This document shows positions 1 through 8,980 of a stretch of DNA of 21,284 nt, piece after piece (position 1 is the first letter of the stretch; each line of letters opens with the position of its first letter). The stretch is from positions 1 through 21,284 of the forward strand of contig CAJPVJ010000702.1 in assembly GCA_905397405.1 (NCBI GenBank). Reading direction: 5' to 3'. This DNA is from Oppiella nova. Its lineage: Eukaryota > Arthropoda > Arachnida > Sarcoptiformes > Oppiidae. The notes beneath the pieces were generated by a model that worked only from the letters and a program-made list of their open reading frames with translations, ran no database searches and had not been told where the DNA came from. A program made the translations under genes and the position numbers.

Positions 1-127
1 TAACTATGACATACATATACAACAAGATACCCAAAAGTATAAACGTTATGAATAGAAGTATTGCCAACACTATTATGAGTATTAGTTCCAAATCGGATAC
101 TTTTGAGTCGACTTTTAAAACAAATTG
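1..127. repeat. Exact 127-bp direct repeat, left copy
   Basis: Bases 1-127 are identical to 4631-4757, and identity stops at the next base (c at 128, a at 4758). The repeat contains the whole RPTP transmembrane exon (minus strand, 111-15 here) and parts of both flanking introns. Because the window starts at base 1, the repeat could extend further left. Complete intron identity and the length of exactly 127 suggest an assembly-graph overlap rather than an old duplication, although a recent duplication is not excluded. Confidence 0.97.
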
Positions 128-520
128 CAAATACAATTATGATAACATTCAAAGTGTTGAGTGAGTGCTTAAGCATGTAATACTAACCACTTGTCACATT
201 TTTATCAAGATAAATCTCATACAAATCTATATCACCTTGTTCATTCCCTAATACTATTCCTAATTTGTATTTAAATTTGGGTTCCAATCCATCAAAGATT
301 ACGGTCGTTGTGTTCATTTGTTTCCTATATTTGTTCACTATATCTGGTGTCGGAGCTTTAAACCAACTTCTGATTGAGTCTTTGATGTCATCATCTCTGC
401 TGGAAATGTCTTTAGTGATCTTATAGGCCACTAACCACACCCTATGCTTCCTAAAGAATTCACGGGAACAGTGGGACACATCCACCTTAATAGTGCCCAC
501 ACGAACCAGTTCCACCTCAA
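15..520 (-). CDS. RPTP membrane-proximal ectodomain exon and transmembrane exon (partial gene)
   Basis: Two minus-strand exons are visible. Exon 520-188 (acceptor CAG at 523-521, donor GTTAGT at 187-182) encodes about 111 residues resembling the fibronectin-III-like membrane-proximal region of receptor tyrosine phosphatases. It contains the segment KFKYKLGIVLGNEQGDIDLYE, shown here only in part as YKLGIVLGNEQGD, and ends NVTS. Exon 111-15 (acceptor AAAAG, donor GTATGT) encodes an acidic/polar stretch (KVDSKVSDLE) and a long hydrophobic transmembrane helix rich in Ile, Leu and Val. Both exons join in phase 1, giving TSVDSKVSD. This copy has the upstream exon that the copy at 4741-4645 lacks, but its cytoplasmic exons would lie left of the window. 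The most economical reading is that these exons are the true 5' continuation of the gene at 1500-4741. The FN3-like assignment rests on context and general sequence character. Confidence 0.7.
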
Positions 521-605
521 CTGTACGAGATAATAGCATACCGGCGTTATGTTAATACAAAGTTTTTCTTACATTTAATCATTTAAATCATTAGTTTTTA
601 TTTAC

Positions 606-662
606 ATTTATTATCCTCAATACATTCACTTTTGTCGGAATCGCGCGATTCTTCGCAAAATA
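606..662 (-). CDS. Candidate small upstream RPTP exon
   Basis: A 57-nt stretch is bounded by an AAAG acceptor (666-663) and a GTAAAT donor (605-600). It encodes FCEESRDSDKSECIEDNK and enters and leaves in phase 1, the phase needed to splice into the exon starting at 520. The polar, acidic, two-cysteine sequence is GC-richer than its surroundings. The donor is only fair and I recognise no domain, so this is a possible exon only. Beyond it (663-744) there is AT-rich sequence up to the break at 745. Confidence 0.3.
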
Positions 663-744
663 CTTTATAAGAAAAATTACATTTTTATCAAAACAATTTA
701 CATTTCAAATGATATAATACTGACCAAGAGATAGTAATACAATA

Positions 745-1404
745 CCAAGACCCGGATGGGAGTGGACGACGCCTTCTATACGTTAGTCCGAGAAATACGC
801 AAAGATAGGGACCGTAAGGGAAAGGACAAGAAGAAGCATCAGGGAAGCAAACGCAAGAAGAAGTGCATCATTTGTTAGCTACTAATCCGGTTATGGATAC
901 AACACATGACAATAATCCACTCGTTATTGTTTTTGTTTGATTACCCGTTAACCGACTCATTACGTGACCACTTCTACCAATCGGATTGATTTAATCGCAA
1001 ATTTATAATATAATTGATTAATTAATTGAATATTGAATCGCAAAAAGGACTCAAATTTTTTTAGATGAGTTTATTTACCCGTCGATACAATTACTCAACA
1101 TTTAATATATAATTTTTCATACGCCTCAAGGATATTTACCCAGAAGTTTTAAATTTATAACATATTATATAATATCTTATAAGTGATACGACAAAAAATA
1201 CATTTATTTTTAATCCTTTTAAATGACGACAATTTTCTCGATTTAATAATCCTTTTATTGTCAGTTAATTAACGATTTATATATATCTCAAAACAACTTT
1301 TACTTATCCTTTAAATACAAACGAATTCTTAGTTAATAATATAAATAACAATAAATTAAAAACAAATTATTATATATTTGTTGATAAAGAGACACAAAAA
1401 CATA
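745..1404 (+). repeat. Inverted copy of the Ras 3' end
   Basis: This 660-nt segment is the reverse complement of 4759-5420. By hand I count eight substitutions and one 2-nt (TA) indel. One substitution is a synonymous third-position change near the Ras stop codon; the other seven and the indel lie in 3' untranslated or flanking sequence. Both edges are sharp: the left edge falls inside a Ras coding exon, not at a splice site. About 98.8% identity is what one expects of alleles or of a very recent duplication. Confidence 0.96.
747..878 (+). pseudogene. Truncated Ras C-terminal fragment
   Basis: The fragment is open from the edge of the inverted repeat to TAG at 876-878. It encodes the last 43 residues of the intact Ras gene at 5287-6355, from [10 protein letters not shown] through the lysine-rich tail to the CIIC terminus. 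It has no start codon, no G-domain motifs G1-G4 and no acceptor that would make it a separate exon. It is therefore a gene fragment produced by the rearrangement, or an artefact of assembly. The only coding difference from the intact copy is silent (ATT for ATA at the last isoleucine). Confidence 0.85.
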
Positions 1405-1499
1405 AGAAATTAATAAATGAATTGAAAACTAGAGACCAAACGAATTGAATTAATTATTTGGTGACAACAAAATGCAACGAATCAATTGAGACGAGATTA
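879..1499. other. Non-coding: copied Ras 3' UTR and RPTP 3' flank
   Basis: Bases 879-1404 are the inverted copy of the Ras 3' untranslated region and downstream flank, very AT-rich, with an AATAAA at 1350-1355 on the plus strand. Bases 1405-1499 are unique AT-rich sequence just downstream of the RPTP stop codon on the minus strand. I see no coding potential. If the join at 1404/1405 is genomic, Ras and RPTP are convergent (tail-to-tail) neighbours only about 95 bp beyond the repeat. Confidence 0.7.
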
Positions 1500-4400
1500 T
1501 CACTTGAAGTTGGCATATGTGTCAAAGTATTGTAGATAACTAATGGCCAATTGATGCAAAAACTTGTACTGATCCTATAATTAACAAATTAACAATCAAT
1601 TAATTAATATCAATTCAAATGAACATCTCTTCCAAACAATCTGTTCTGCCCCTCGTTTTGATATATCAATACATTTTAATAACACATTAATAACTAATAC
1701 TATTTGTATGATAACACGATAACTCACCAAATCAGTGATGAATTGGGGTCTATTGGTGCGCACGGTCTGCACCGCCAGGAATACGTCGACCTCCTGTTCC
1801 TCTTTAATGCGGTCGCATTCAAAACTGGTCGCACAGAAGACACCACTCGCTTGATTGCCATCGCTATGTGTGTCAACACAACTCATTACAACTTCAAACT
1901 ACTAATAAGTTAATTGTTTCTAATAAAGCGTTTAATAATTATATCGTTTTCAATATCAACTCTTATATACAGTATTAACACTTTGTTTTCGTTGCCAATG
2001 ACCTGTTAATGACTAACAAAATACTTACAAACACTGGACGACAATACTATTAGCGTTGGACTGAAGATTCCACGATTCCATCATTTCCATCAAATCGATG
2101 ACTATCTGCGCCGATGAGGGCTTGTTCACCATCGATGGCCAGCCCTTCAGATGAAACTGTTTAACAGTTGTGTCATTCTGTGGCAAATGAAACACACGAA
2201 TCGTCATATTGTTGTGATTTTCTTCGCTGATCAACTGAACAGTCTGTTTGTTGTCGGAGAAGTCCAACTGTTTGTTACTCATTGTCGGCCAATACTTATA
2301 TGAATGAATAAATGAGACAAAAAAGAATTTGTTATTTTAAAAAATCCAAGATTTAAAGCATTCACTCGAAAAAGATTTGCGAATCAATTAATCAAAAAGT
2401 GAACTAAATATATGAATAATTAGTGGAAATGGGCGCACAATTTGGTTGTCATGTTTGATATCATTGAGCAGAACAATGGTTTTGGTTGAAGTCGATGCTA
2501 TCATCTGCCAGAAGTGGGATCGACTCGACTCTAACGGTACTTGAGTTACGATATAAGCGTCGCGTCGTTTGTAACCCTATATTTGGATAAATTAAATACT
2601 TTTTAAAAATAATGAATGCAATCATATGTTTATTATACAATAACTCATTAATTCATTACTTAATTAACTTTTATCTAATCGTTTCCATTAATACTATTCA
2701 AATTTTTTTGTCAATTATTTGTTATAAAAATGAATAAATAATAGATTAAATTGAAAACCAATGCTTACATTGATGTAAACGGCATTTATATAGTCATCAC
2801 TTCCCGGGAGGATAACCCGCGCGAAGTCGGCTTAAGAGTTGAGATTAAGGTTTGATATGATTTAATGTATTGTCAATTATATGAGGATTAGTTAACTCAC
2901 GGGGTATTATGTCTTGGTTTCTATTGAGATGCGGATGTGCTCTCGCACTTTGACACAACTCCGGGCTCATCACTTGTGGCGATAGTTTGTTAAGAATCTG
3001 TTTTATTGTCAGAAATTTTTGATTTTATCATTTGAACGCCAATTCTCTCTCTCTCATAATCATATATAAAAACCTGAAATTGTTTCAATAGAGGCAACGA
3101 TTTATTGTTATTGTCGTAATTAATCAGTTTAGTGAAGTAGTTATGAAAGTCATTGCATGCAATGCTTGTGGGCTCGTGTGATAGGGCCTCCAGGAGCGCC
3201 TGGTGTACAAACACATACTGACCCAACTTCTCCACCAAATTGATCCGCTGTTGTCTGATTACACAGAAGTGCTTCAACACATCGATTTGTTTCTCGTTTT
3301 GTGCCATTTCCAGCATAGCGTCAATCAATATGAAAGTACCGGTGCGACCGACACCCGCCGAGCAGTGAACTACAATAGGCTGTGAGGGCTTGTAGTGCAC
3401 TGACGATCGCATTCTTCGTATGAATGTCAGCAAAGAACAGGAATACATGGGAACGGTATGATCTGGCCATGAGATAAAATGGTACTGGACTATTTCTCGC
3501 ACAACTCCATCCTAATTGATTTGCAAATTCAATGTTTTCATTCATTCAAAAACTTTAACTTTAAAAGAAGAATATTTTGTTCAAAATTCAAACCTTTTCA
3601 GCAGAAAACGAGCGAATGATATAATCGGCAAAAATCTCAGTTTTGGTCAAGGTCAGTTTAATATTGCCATAAGTGGTCACCTGTTCCGTCCAATACTTGT
3701 CACACTTATTCTATTCGTTAAAATTAAAAAAAACTATTAATTAGCCTATAATTACATAATAAGTTCATACTATTACTATTACTAGTAACTGCATACCTTT
3801 CCTCCCTCATCAAGACTAGTAAGCATCACAATTTGATGACTGTCCAACTGCCAGATCATTCTCCACATATCATTAATAGTGGAGGGAAGGGGTCCCTGAG
3901 TGGCCACATAGCGATTGTTGCACTTATAGCCGTCGACAAAGTTTGCATTAATATAATCGGTGTTAGAGTCGCCGTCAATGATGTCGAGGACAACCCTCGA
4001 GTGGTCGTAAGGCAATAGATTTCCGTAACGATTCTTAGGCTTGTGTTGGACTTGTTTGCCATAATCCCATTTCATGAGTTGTCCCCTAAACACACTCATG
4101 AACTCCTGTTTTAAGATCCCATTCTCTATCATCATAGGAATGGTATCACTTAATTCAGACAAATCTATTGAATGCGATTTTATCTCAAATTCTTGCTCGT
4201 GAAACGACCCGAACGATAGGGTAGAGCACCGGTAAGACTGATCATATGCTAGGCCTGCAAACAATTTACTCATATTATAATGTTTTCAATAACTTAAGCG
4301 ATGTTTAGGCAATATTTTTAATAAAGCTTTTAATGGGACTAATAATGATTAATATTATTTCAGGTGTTATTTCTATAGGATGTGTGGAAATTGTTTGTTT

Positions 4401-4741
4401 CAATCAAATAATTGCCATTTCATGCCATTATGATTAAACAGTAATGAGTATGAAAATTGGTAATAAAACAAAAGCCATACCATTGGCGTTGTCTCTCCTC
4501 AACAGTTGTCTTCCACTATCGCTTTTACTCCACAATAGGAATACATTCTGTAAACGATTTTCTCCCGAATAGTTTCTATGAGTTTGGAAATTATTTCAAT
4601 CATACCTCAAACTTATAATCAAATTAATAATAACTATGACATACATATACAACAAGATACCCAAAAGTATAAACGTTATGAATAGAAGTATTGCCAACAC
4701 TATTATGAGTATTAGTTCCAAATCGGATACTTTTGAGTCGA
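1500..4741 (-). CDS. Receptor-type protein tyrosine phosphatase: TM, D1 and pseudo-D2 (5' part missing)
   Basis: Eleven phase-consistent exons: 4741-4645 (transmembrane), 4575-4481 (juxtamembrane, RLQNVFLLWSKSDSGRQLLR), 4254-3797, 3710-3594, 3511-3074, 2997-2901, 2830-2769, 2576-2439, 2294-2029, 1863-1728, 1574-1500 (TGA at 1502-1500). D1 spans exons 3-5. It has the KNRYGN motif, DYINANFVDGY, WPD in the mobile loop (near 3461-3469) and an intact HCSAGVGRTG signature with catalytic Cys at 3364-3362 and Arg at 3346-3344. The Q-loop reads LVEKLGQY where the family has VQTxxQY. D2 (exons 6-11) starts at SPELCQSARAHPHLNRNQDIIPP. It has WPS instead of WPD (Ser codon 2135-2133) and QCFDGNQASG at the P-loop, so Cys is kept but Arg is replaced by Ala (1850-1848). 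It ends DQYKFLHQLAISYL. The enzyme would be a plasma-membrane phosphatase, active through D1 and with D2 as a regulatory pseudophosphatase. D1 most resembles receptor phosphatases of the kappa/mu/LAR kind; I do not assign an orthologue. The donors at 3073 (GTTTTT) and 2438 (GTGCGC) are weak. The copy lacks its ectodomain because Ras sequence begins at 4758. Confidence 0.88.
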
Positions 4742-4757
4742 CTTTTAAAACAAATTG
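4631..4757. repeat. Exact 127-bp direct repeat, right copy
   Basis: This is identical to bases 1-127. It holds the transmembrane exon 4741-4645 with its acceptor and donor. Left of it is the intron and cytoplasmic part of the RPTP. Right of it (4758 on) the sequence switches to the Ras 3' flank rather than the RPTP intron and ectodomain exon seen after the left copy. Confidence 0.97.
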
Positions 4758-4758
4758 A

Positions 4759-5420
4759 TATGTTTTTGTGTCTCTTTATCAACAAATATATAATAATTTG
4801 TTTTTAATTTATTGTTATTTATATTATTAACTAAGAATTCGTTTGTATTTAAAGGATAAGTAAAAGTTGTTTTGAGATATATATATAAATCGTTAATTAA
4901 CTGACAATAAAAGGATTATTAAATCGAGAGAATTGTCGTCATTTAAAAGGATTAAAAATAAATGTATTTTTTGTTGTATCACTTATAAGATATTATATAA
5001 TATGTTATAAATTTAAAACTTCTGGGTAAATATCCTTCAGGCGTATGAAAAATTATATATTAAATGTTGAGTAATTGTATTGACGGGTAAATAAACTCAT
5101 CTAAAAAAATTTGAGTCCTTTTTGCGATTCAATATTCAATTAATTAATCAATTATATTATAAATTTGCCATTAAATCAATCCGATTGGTAGAAGTGGTCA
5201 CGTAATTAGTCCGTTAACGGGTAATCAAACAAAAACAATAACGAGTGGATTATTGTCATGTGTTGTATCCATAACCGGATTAGTAGCTAACATATGATGC
5301 ACTTCTTCTTGCGTTTGCTTCCCTGATGCTTCTTCTTGTCCTTTCCCTTACGGTCCCTATCTTTGCGTATTTCTCGGACTAACGTATAGAAGGCGTCGTC
5401 CACTCCCATCCGGGTCTTGG
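4759..5420 (-). repeat. Ras 3' end: in-place member of the inverted repeat
   Basis: These 662 nt are the counterpart of 745-1404 in opposite orientation. They include the last 44 codons (stop included) of the intact Ras gene and its whole 3' flank. The repeat ends one base after the 127-bp direct repeat stops, so the two repeats abut almost exactly at 4757/4759. Confidence 0.95.
4808..4813 (-). other. Candidate Ras polyadenylation signal
   Basis: AATAAA on the minus strand, about 475 nt after the Ras stop codon in AT-rich sequence. The same hexamer is kept in the inverted copy at 1350-1355 (plus strand). Its use is inferred. Confidence 0.4.
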
Positions 5421-6355
5421 CCGACGTCTCGACGAAGGGAATGCCATAATTCTTGGCCACTTCGTTGGCGGCCCTCATGTCGACCGCACGGGTCGGCAGA
5501 TCGCACTTATTGCCCACTAATACCATCGGCACGTCGTCCGCGTCTTTCACGCGCTTTATCTGCGATTAGCGTTAATCTCGTTATCACTACTTATCTCTTG
5601 GCGTGTAATAAGACTTAACTCATAGCCTATTCGTGTCAATAGTAATGAGATTTATATTCTTATATAACTTGTAAATAAAAATAGTTTTTCTAATTATTTG
5701 CGTCTATTATATGACTACATATTTAAACCACCGCTTAATTTATAGCCCTTTCATAAGCTTTATTTGTTTAACTCATTGTGTTTTATAGCGTATAAGTGTG
5801 TCACCAATGATCACATACCTGTTCCCTATACATAGAGATGTCTTCAAAAGACTTGGCATTGTTTACGGCAAACACTAATAGGAATCCCTCTCCGGTTCGC
5901 ATGTATTGGTCTCTCATTGCGCTGAAGAGTAGACAATCCATCGGTTAATTCAGACATTTAATGGTAAACCCAATGCAAACACTTCACAGACCTGTACTCC
6001 TCTTGTCCGGCGGTGTCCAGTATATCGAGAAGACATGTCTCGCCGTCGATCACCACTTGTTTCCTATACGAGTCCTCTATAGTCGGGTCGTATTCATCAA
6101 CAAAGCTGTGGACCAGACAAAGGCAGTCAATACAAGAAGTGGTGGAAGTGTTTGTGTGATACTCACTGATTCTGAATCAATTGTATAGTTAAGGCACTTT
6201 TGCCAACGCCTCCGGCTATGGGAACAGACAATCATAGTGTTAGATAAGAGACCATTCATTGATATATAGGAGTGGTAATGGAGGGCATGAGAGGACAGGG
6301 AGGTATGGGAGGTGTGGTACTGACCGCCGACAACGACCAGCTTGTATTCGGTCAT
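5287..6355 (-). CDS. Ras: Ras small GTPase, K-Ras4B-like
   Basis: Five exons give a 189-residue protein: 6355-6325, 6215-6167, 6105-5992, 5921-5819 and 5559-5287 (TAG at 5289-5287). The start is fixed by [10 protein letters not shown]. Visible motifs are the P-loop GAGGVGKS (Gly12 and Gly13 wild type), the effector loop [18 protein letters not shown] (Gln61 wild type), NKCD and ETSAKT. The hypervariable tail is strongly lysine-rich ([16 protein letters not shown]) and ends CIIC, a CaaX box. There is no second cysteine just upstream, so membrane binding would depend on prenylation plus the polybasic stretch, as in K-Ras4B. Ras relays receptor tyrosine kinase signals to Raf/MAPK at the plasma membrane. 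The first intron splits codon 11 inside the P-loop, and coding exons 1 and 2 are only 31 and 49 nt. Upstream ATGs occur in the leader just before the start, but [10 protein letters not shown] is the invariant Ras N-terminus. Its last 44 codons are duplicated in reverse at 745-878. Confidence 0.97.
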
Positions 6356-7385
6356 AATCTCTGCATTTCTGTCCACCATATGATTCAATACTCTATACAC
6401 CAGTCATCCACTAATCAATTGATACCCCGTTTGGTCACAAATTCTTGGGTTTCAATGCAATTTCCAATAAACACTAAAATGACAAACAATTTGAACACAA
6501 AAAATACAATTGAGTTGTGATATGAAGATAGCAGTCGTGTGTTAACTGTAAGACCAATGCATATATCAATTGAATTGCTGTCAACACTACTGTCGATATG
6601 AATAGCAATTAATTGGAAATGAAATGAATATTTCAATTGAAATGTAATTGTTTTCTCGAGAATTATAACTATTTATTACTATTTATCACTCTTTTCATAG
6701 ACTACCAGTGCTATGAAGTGTTCATAAATTACACGCTCTCTGTGGGGAACGGGATGTGTATGTATATATGGAAAGCTGCACTTTTAGCATAGCCTAGAAT
6801 ATGCAATATTCTCGTGTATTTTAAATGAGTTTTATAAAGTTTTTAAATCATTGAAAATCGATTCATCATTATATAAGTGTCTGTAAAGGACTGCAGATAT
6901 ATTTCATGCTATGATACGATTATACGGTAAACATGTTTGTGTCACTCAATGGCTAATCTAATCAAATAAACACTGATTTAATGCTAAAGAGTTTTATTTT
7001 GTCACAAAATCTCAATAATTTGGTTTAATTTATTATTTAAATTCTTAGTGTTTTATCTGTTTATTGATTGCATTACACACTCGTATGGGTTGTAATCACA
7101 TGTAAACAATCGATAGTATTATAGTTTCTGAGAAAAATATAGTTATTTGCAGTGAAAAGAGTTATGATGAGCGCACCTGCACTGCAATCCCTGTCCAATA
7201 TAGTGATAGTGTGTTGTGTTTTCAGGTGTGTTGACTCTACGCAAGGGATGCCTATCATGTATACGTATTTTATTAACATTAAAACACTTTACAGTAGTCA
7301 TATATGCAGTGTATGCCTCATAACAATGGCATTTAATATTATAGGGAATTGTAGCCTGCACTACCTGTGCTTATATCACAGCAAT

Positions 7386-7430
7386 GTAGGGTAGGCTATA
7401 GTAGGGTAGGCTATAGTAGGGTAGGCTATA
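7386..7430. repeat. 15-bp tandem repeat, three perfect copies
   Basis: The unit GTAGGGTAGGCTATA occurs three times head to tail without mismatch, in the Ras-semaphorin spacer. A minisatellite is the simplest explanation. Confidence 0.95.
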
Positions 7431-8282
7431 CGCTGTGCTGTGAAACAGTGCCAAACATTTGAGAGAAGAGAGCGGTTAATGAGATTTGGAGTCCATTTGG
7501 AGACACTCTCACTGTATTAGGAGATAGCGTTGGACACGGAGTGGGAGGGAGTGGGAGAGTAAGTGTCGGAGGAGGGGGTCATAAAAACATCTTTTGTCCA
7601 TTTGAGCCAAACGTTTCCAAAGCACAGAACAGACTCTAAAAGTTTTGGAGACCAAAAGAGACCTAAACTTGAGCTTTGAATGCATGGATGAGTGCATTAG
7701 TTATATGACAGGGAATACACTATTCTGTGGTAGAGTTGCAACTCTAGCAGTGAGTGCACAGAATAATGCAATTCTAATGATTAGAGCAATAAATGCAATA
7801 TAATAGTCATCTTTAATTTCATTGCAAATTGCATTTATCTCATATTTATAGCAATCAATGCATTTCCTACACAGTTTGTGCACAAATCGCTATTTTATAG
7901 CGTATTCACCAATATATTCACAAAACCTTTTCTATTTTTGCAAAACTTTTTGTGTTTTCGTTGGCTTTTCTTTAGAGGAAGGACTGAAAGACAGATAAAA
8001 GCCGTTAAGAGAGTAACGAATTGAACGACTGGTGAGTGAAAGGCAGTTGAGTTGAGGCCCGGGTTTGCCTGTAATGTGACTATAGATGAGTGAAGTGTTG
8101 TTTAAGTAATAGTGGGGACAAAGTTCGCCAAACAAGAAGTTGGTTATAGTATACAGCACTGGATGTTATGGCATACGAGTGCTCTGACTATAACTAATTC
8201 TACGCTACACTCGTCTATAGAAATGTATAGCAATGCCTCACAATAACAGGCATAGGAGATGGCATAGGAATAGGATAGTGGA

Positions 8283-8317
8283 GGGCAGGCAGGGAAGGGA
8301 GGGAAGGGAGGGACGGG
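8283..8317 (+). other. G-tract cluster, candidate G-quadruplex
   Basis: Seven runs of GGG lie within 35 nt (starting at 8283, 8292, 8297, 8301, 8306, 8310 and 8315), and the last six are separated by only 1-2 nt. This fits the G3N1-7 rule on the plus strand. It lies about 0.67 kb upstream of the semaphorin start and 1.9 kb upstream of Ras. Folding and function are inference. Confidence 0.6.
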
Positions 8318-8980
8318 ACAACTTCCAGAACAAGTGCTCCAATGCTGGTCTCCTTTCATATCTGCAAAAGTCTTTACAACAGACTTGTGTTGTGTTGACT
8401 GAACTCCAACTGAAATGAGTTCTTCTGCACAGCATTTGTGACTCGTTTCACGTTTTCGTTTAGATTTTGTGAAACTTGTGTTGAAGTCGTTATCAGCACT
8501 GAAGTTAAGAAAAGTGCAAAAACTCTGTTCAGTAGACAATCTGTTGTCCAGATGTAAACATAGACCGCGATTTGGCTATTGTTTTGTCCCTCTTATCCCT
8601 CGGTCACCGCAATTGTCTTCAGTTTTACTCATTAAACAACCCATGAATGCATCGTTTGTGAACTTTTCCAATCAATACATCGATTAATACTCGATTTGAA
8701 TCACAGTTTTCTATACAATATATGATGTATGATATTCTTAAGTAGTGTTCACTCCTTGCGAGTGCTATGTATTTGTAATACACACCCAATTCATACCTTC
8801 AATTGAAATCCTTTTTAATAAATTGATACTTCTATGCAATTAATTGAATGTGTGCTAAGTTATAATAATGTTATGATAATCGTTTGGTAAAAAGAAATAC
8901 AAATTGCTATATGTTTTGATTTGTGTAATAAGTTTTAAAAGTGAGCCAAAATAGAGTCCATTCATTGGATACATAAGAAT

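Larger units (their letters stand above)
6356..8980. other. Divergent spacer between Ras and the semaphorin gene
   Basis: This 2.6 kb lies between the Ras start (minus strand) and the semaphorin start (plus strand), so it should hold both promoters and 5' untranslated sequence. It is mostly AT-rich with short open frames that match no family I recognise and lack coding character. It contains a perfect 15-bp triplet repeat (7386-7430), a purine-rich stretch around 7540-7578 and a GGG-tract cluster (8283-8317). I could not place a TATA box or initiator reliably. Confidence 0.6.

Noticed and set aside
4576-4605. A 30-nt intron (GTATGA...CATAG) after the RPTP transmembrane exon
   Set aside because: It is too short to splice normally. 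The upstream GTATGT donor gives a 69-nt intron with the same phase.
7152-7394. Open frames of 60-80 codons in the Ras-semaphorin spacer
   Set aside because: Overlapping frames on both strands, AT-driven composition, no splice logic or family match.
8144-8539. 131-codon minus-strand open frame
   Set aside because: It runs across the G-tract cluster (Pro-rich translation) and the rest shows no domain, so it is most likely chance.
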